Shown here one piece after another: positions 8,625 to 10,182 of a stretch of DNA of 10,182 nt. How positions within the stretch are numbered: position 1 is the first letter of the stretch; each line of letters opens with the position of its first letter. The notes below the pieces were generated by a model. It searched no databases, was not told where the DNA came from, and was given only the letters and a program-made list of their open reading frames with translations. Source of the stretch: Spinellus fusiger (Eukaryota; Mucoromycota; Mucoromycetes; Mucorales; Phycomycetaceae). The translations under genes were made by a program, and so were the position numbers. The stretch covers positions 1-10,182 of the forward strand of contig JALLLS010000196.1 in assembly GCA_025094145.1 (NCBI GenBank), read 5' to 3'.

Positions 8625-9188
8625 GAGTGTGTAGTTTTGGGGCACTAAGAGAACAAATGAGACATTCAGGACTTTGGGGAAAGGTTAGCTGCTCTTGTAG
8701 GTGTATGGGTTGGGGGGGGGGCTCTTGTGTGGTGTATATGGGGACTCGCTTCTCTACCGCTGCGAGAAAGTATGGGGCTGAGAGTATGGAAAGGATACAC
8801 TGATAGTCAACCTGCGGAAACACAAAAAGACAGATAAAGGCAACCTTCCTAACGGCAGACCAACGAAAAGGACAAACAAAGAGAACAAACAGGAACAGAG
8901 CAAGAAACAACTACTATACTTCGCCAAGGGTATAAACCACCCTTCTTGCGGCATCAAAGACGTGTGTTGACTTTCTCTTTTTTTTTTATTTTTTTTTTAA
9001 ATATATATATATACAACTAGCTATTATATATACTTCTTTTCTGAAACACTTCATCACTCTAGATAGTTTTAGCAAATCCACCTATTCTCTACTTTTCAAC
9101 GGCCATCCATGCAAATAGGTGTTGTTTCGCTACCTGTTCTACAAATGTTAAGCTAATTACAAACCCCCCGATTATTTAAGCCAAAACA
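8625..9188 (-). repeat. LTR-like dispersed repeat, copy B, inverted relative to copy A
   Basis: Read on the minus strand, it starts TGTTTTGG at 9188 and follows copy A through the same landmarks: TGTAGAACAGGT, CACCTATTTGCATGGATGGC, a TATATATAAT stretch (about 9020-9035), AGTATAGTAGTT, TGTTCCTGTTTGTTC and CATACTTTCTCGCAG. It ends with CCCCAAAACTACACACTCA near 8625. The length of about 560 bp is close to that of copy A. Differences include a poly-A/T expansion at 8971-9014 and a run of ten G at 8712-8721. No internal retrotransposon region adjoins it. A solo LTR is favoured; the ends are approximate. Confidence 0.6.
8971..9014. repeat. Poly-T tract followed by an AT dinucleotide run
   Basis: T-rich runs (TTTTTTTTTATTTTTTTTTT) pass into (AT)n within LTR-like copy B. 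Copy A has a shorter A-rich tract at the matching place (3150-3175), so this is probably a local length expansion. Confidence 0.8.
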
Positions 9189-9304
9189 AGTACTATTCTT
9201 CGATATTAATTCGTGTTTAAATGTTGTCTTACTATTCAATAAGTCCGAGACAAAAAGTCACCATTACAAGGAAAAAGGTGTTTTACATAAAATAAATATG
9301 TTTA

Positions 9305-9800
9305 TTATAAAAGTAAATAATACTTTGTATGCCCACCATTGGTGCTATCTACTGCTCTTGGCATCTCTGTCTTGTGTTAATAATGGATATATCTATGGCA
9401 TTATAACTGCTTACTCTTATATCTGTATCAGGGACGTCCTCATCTCTATTTCAATGGCTTATAAATCCATCTATTTTATGCAGATTATTACAAGCTCTCT
9501 ATGCCTAATAAGATCGAGATTCAGACCTTGTGTTGCTCTAGAAGGTAGTGTTACAATGACATTCTATGTTCAATGCAGATTAGCCATAGTGCTAAGGTAG
9601 TAGTGTTGTTTTCTTAGATACTTTTTCATTTATATGAAAGAAAAAAAAAGAAAAAAAAAGAACTTGTACACACTACTCACACAGAGACTATTTCTTTTTC
9701 AATAATAAATACATACTGTCTCTGTAATTATCATTTGGAAATATCTCTTGTCTATTCTCCATGTCTTTCAGAGACTGAATCAGCCTCAACAGAGGGTGTC
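9305..9800 (-). pseudogene. Internally deleted Tc1-like transposase relic C
   Basis: The minus strand keeps two pieces of a third Tc1-like transposase. The C-terminal piece (about 9305-9590) shows QGLNLDLIRH where the family has QSPDLNPIEH, followed by MPRAVDSTNGGHTKYY, a typical Tc1 ending, with many stops between. Just upstream, TMANLH fits the second-Asp block DNAxxH with the Asp lost. A weaker N-terminal match near 9710-9800 (LIQSLKDMENRQEI, then LLLKKK) resembles the first helix-turn-helix. The whole relic is about half the usual length, so the middle, including the first catalytic Asp, is missing. I could not find its terminal repeats. The C-terminal match is good; the N-terminal one is tentative. 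Confidence 0.6.
9637..9660. repeat. Short A9G tandem repeat
   Basis: Two copies of AAAAAAAAAG follow one another after GAAAG. This is simple-sequence DNA inside relic C, of a kind that commonly changes by slippage. Confidence 0.85.
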
Positions 9801-9965
9801 TCTATTGTTTTATATTGATTGGTGATTCTAGTAGTTCTAATGAATATTTAGATGTTAGTTGATAGAGAAGACATTAGAATAGTGTATCATAAAAAGAAGT
9901 GGCAATTTCAAACAGTTATTAGTTAGGTAAAGAAGTGTTCTGGATGTTGGAATAACATTGCTGTG
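9801..9965. other. Unassigned DNA between relic C and the right inverted-repeat arm
   Basis: About 165 bp of AT-rich sequence with no open frame, terminal repeat or known motif. It could hold the eroded outer end of relic C. Confidence 0.4.
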
Positions 9966-10182
9966 TTTTTGAGTTTTGGTATAAATGTAAAAAGTATTTA
10001 GACTGTTCTTGAGTACAGTTGGGCACTCTACAGTGATGATTAGTCATCCGTATGAATAATACAGGCTGTCCAGTATGAATATTAAAAATTATGCATATTT
10101 ACATTTAACACTTGTTAAAAATAGTGTCAAACTATAACCTTGCACTTTTATTAATCATGTGGGAGCACATCTGATGAGTTGA
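9966..10182 (-). repeat. Long inverted repeat, right arm (cut by the window edge)
   Basis: This is the reverse complement of the left arm at 6878-7085. Bases 10097-10182 are identical to it. Similarity then falls to roughly 80 percent and fades near 9966 (GAGTTTTGGTATAAATGT). The match is still perfect at the last base of the window, so the repeat may extend outward, possibly into a second copy of the P450 3' flank. Confidence 0.85.

Noticed and set aside
9298..9600. 100-codon plus-strand frame
   Set aside because: The reverse strand carries a Tc1-type C-terminus (GGHTKYY), so this frame is a shadow of relic C.
10014..10035. TACAGTTGGGCACTC as the end of another Tc1 element inside the right inverted-repeat arm
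   Set aside because: Similarity between the two arms continues past this point on both sides, so it is not an element boundary.
1..10182. CRISPR array, tRNA, rRNA or bacterial-type operon
   Set aside because: No regularly spaced repeats, no tRNA-like arms or rRNA sequence were seen, and the intron-rich gene structure rules out a bacterial origin.

Overview
The window looks like nuclear DNA of a filamentous fungus. It is AT-rich, and its one intact gene is interrupted by eight short introns (48 to 84 nt) with GTAAGN/GTAAAN-type donors and yTAAy branch sites. Tc1/mariner relics and LTR-like repeats crowd around it. The protein style of the cytochrome P450 and the transposon load would fit an early-diverging (Mucoromycota-like) fungus; that placement is inference only.

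Layout. Positions 3-1280 hold a nearly whole Tc1/mariner element (A) on the minus strand. Its DD34E transposase frame is continuous but has three nonsense codons. Positions 1281-1690 are a base-composition outlier with an open frame I cannot identify, and a 23-bp exact direct repeat links it to 2101-2123. Positions 2124-2969 are AT-rich and featureless. Positions 2970-3498 are an LTR-like repeat (copy A). Positions 3499-4639 hold nothing I recognise.

The only complete host gene is a nine-exon cytochrome P450 at 4739-6788 (+), predicted at 513 residues. It has a TATA box at 4640 and AATAAA at 6812. All main P450 motifs are present, and the axial cysteine sits on a 25-nt micro-exon. The helix C tryptophan is replaced by isoleucine.

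Downstream, 6878-10182 is bounded by a long inverted repeat (about 210 bp per arm, outer 86 bp identical). Between the arms lie a heavily decayed Tc1/mariner element (B, 7086-8442, with TA flanks and terminal inverted repeats), a second LTR-like copy in the opposite orientation (8625-9188) and a third, internally deleted Tc1-like relic (C, about 9305-9800). The right arm runs to the window edge, so its outer limit is unknown.

No RNA gene, CRISPR array or multi-gene system was found. The P450 is the only gene likely to give a working product. The rest is a transposon graveyard in which the inverted repeat is the most unusual structure.
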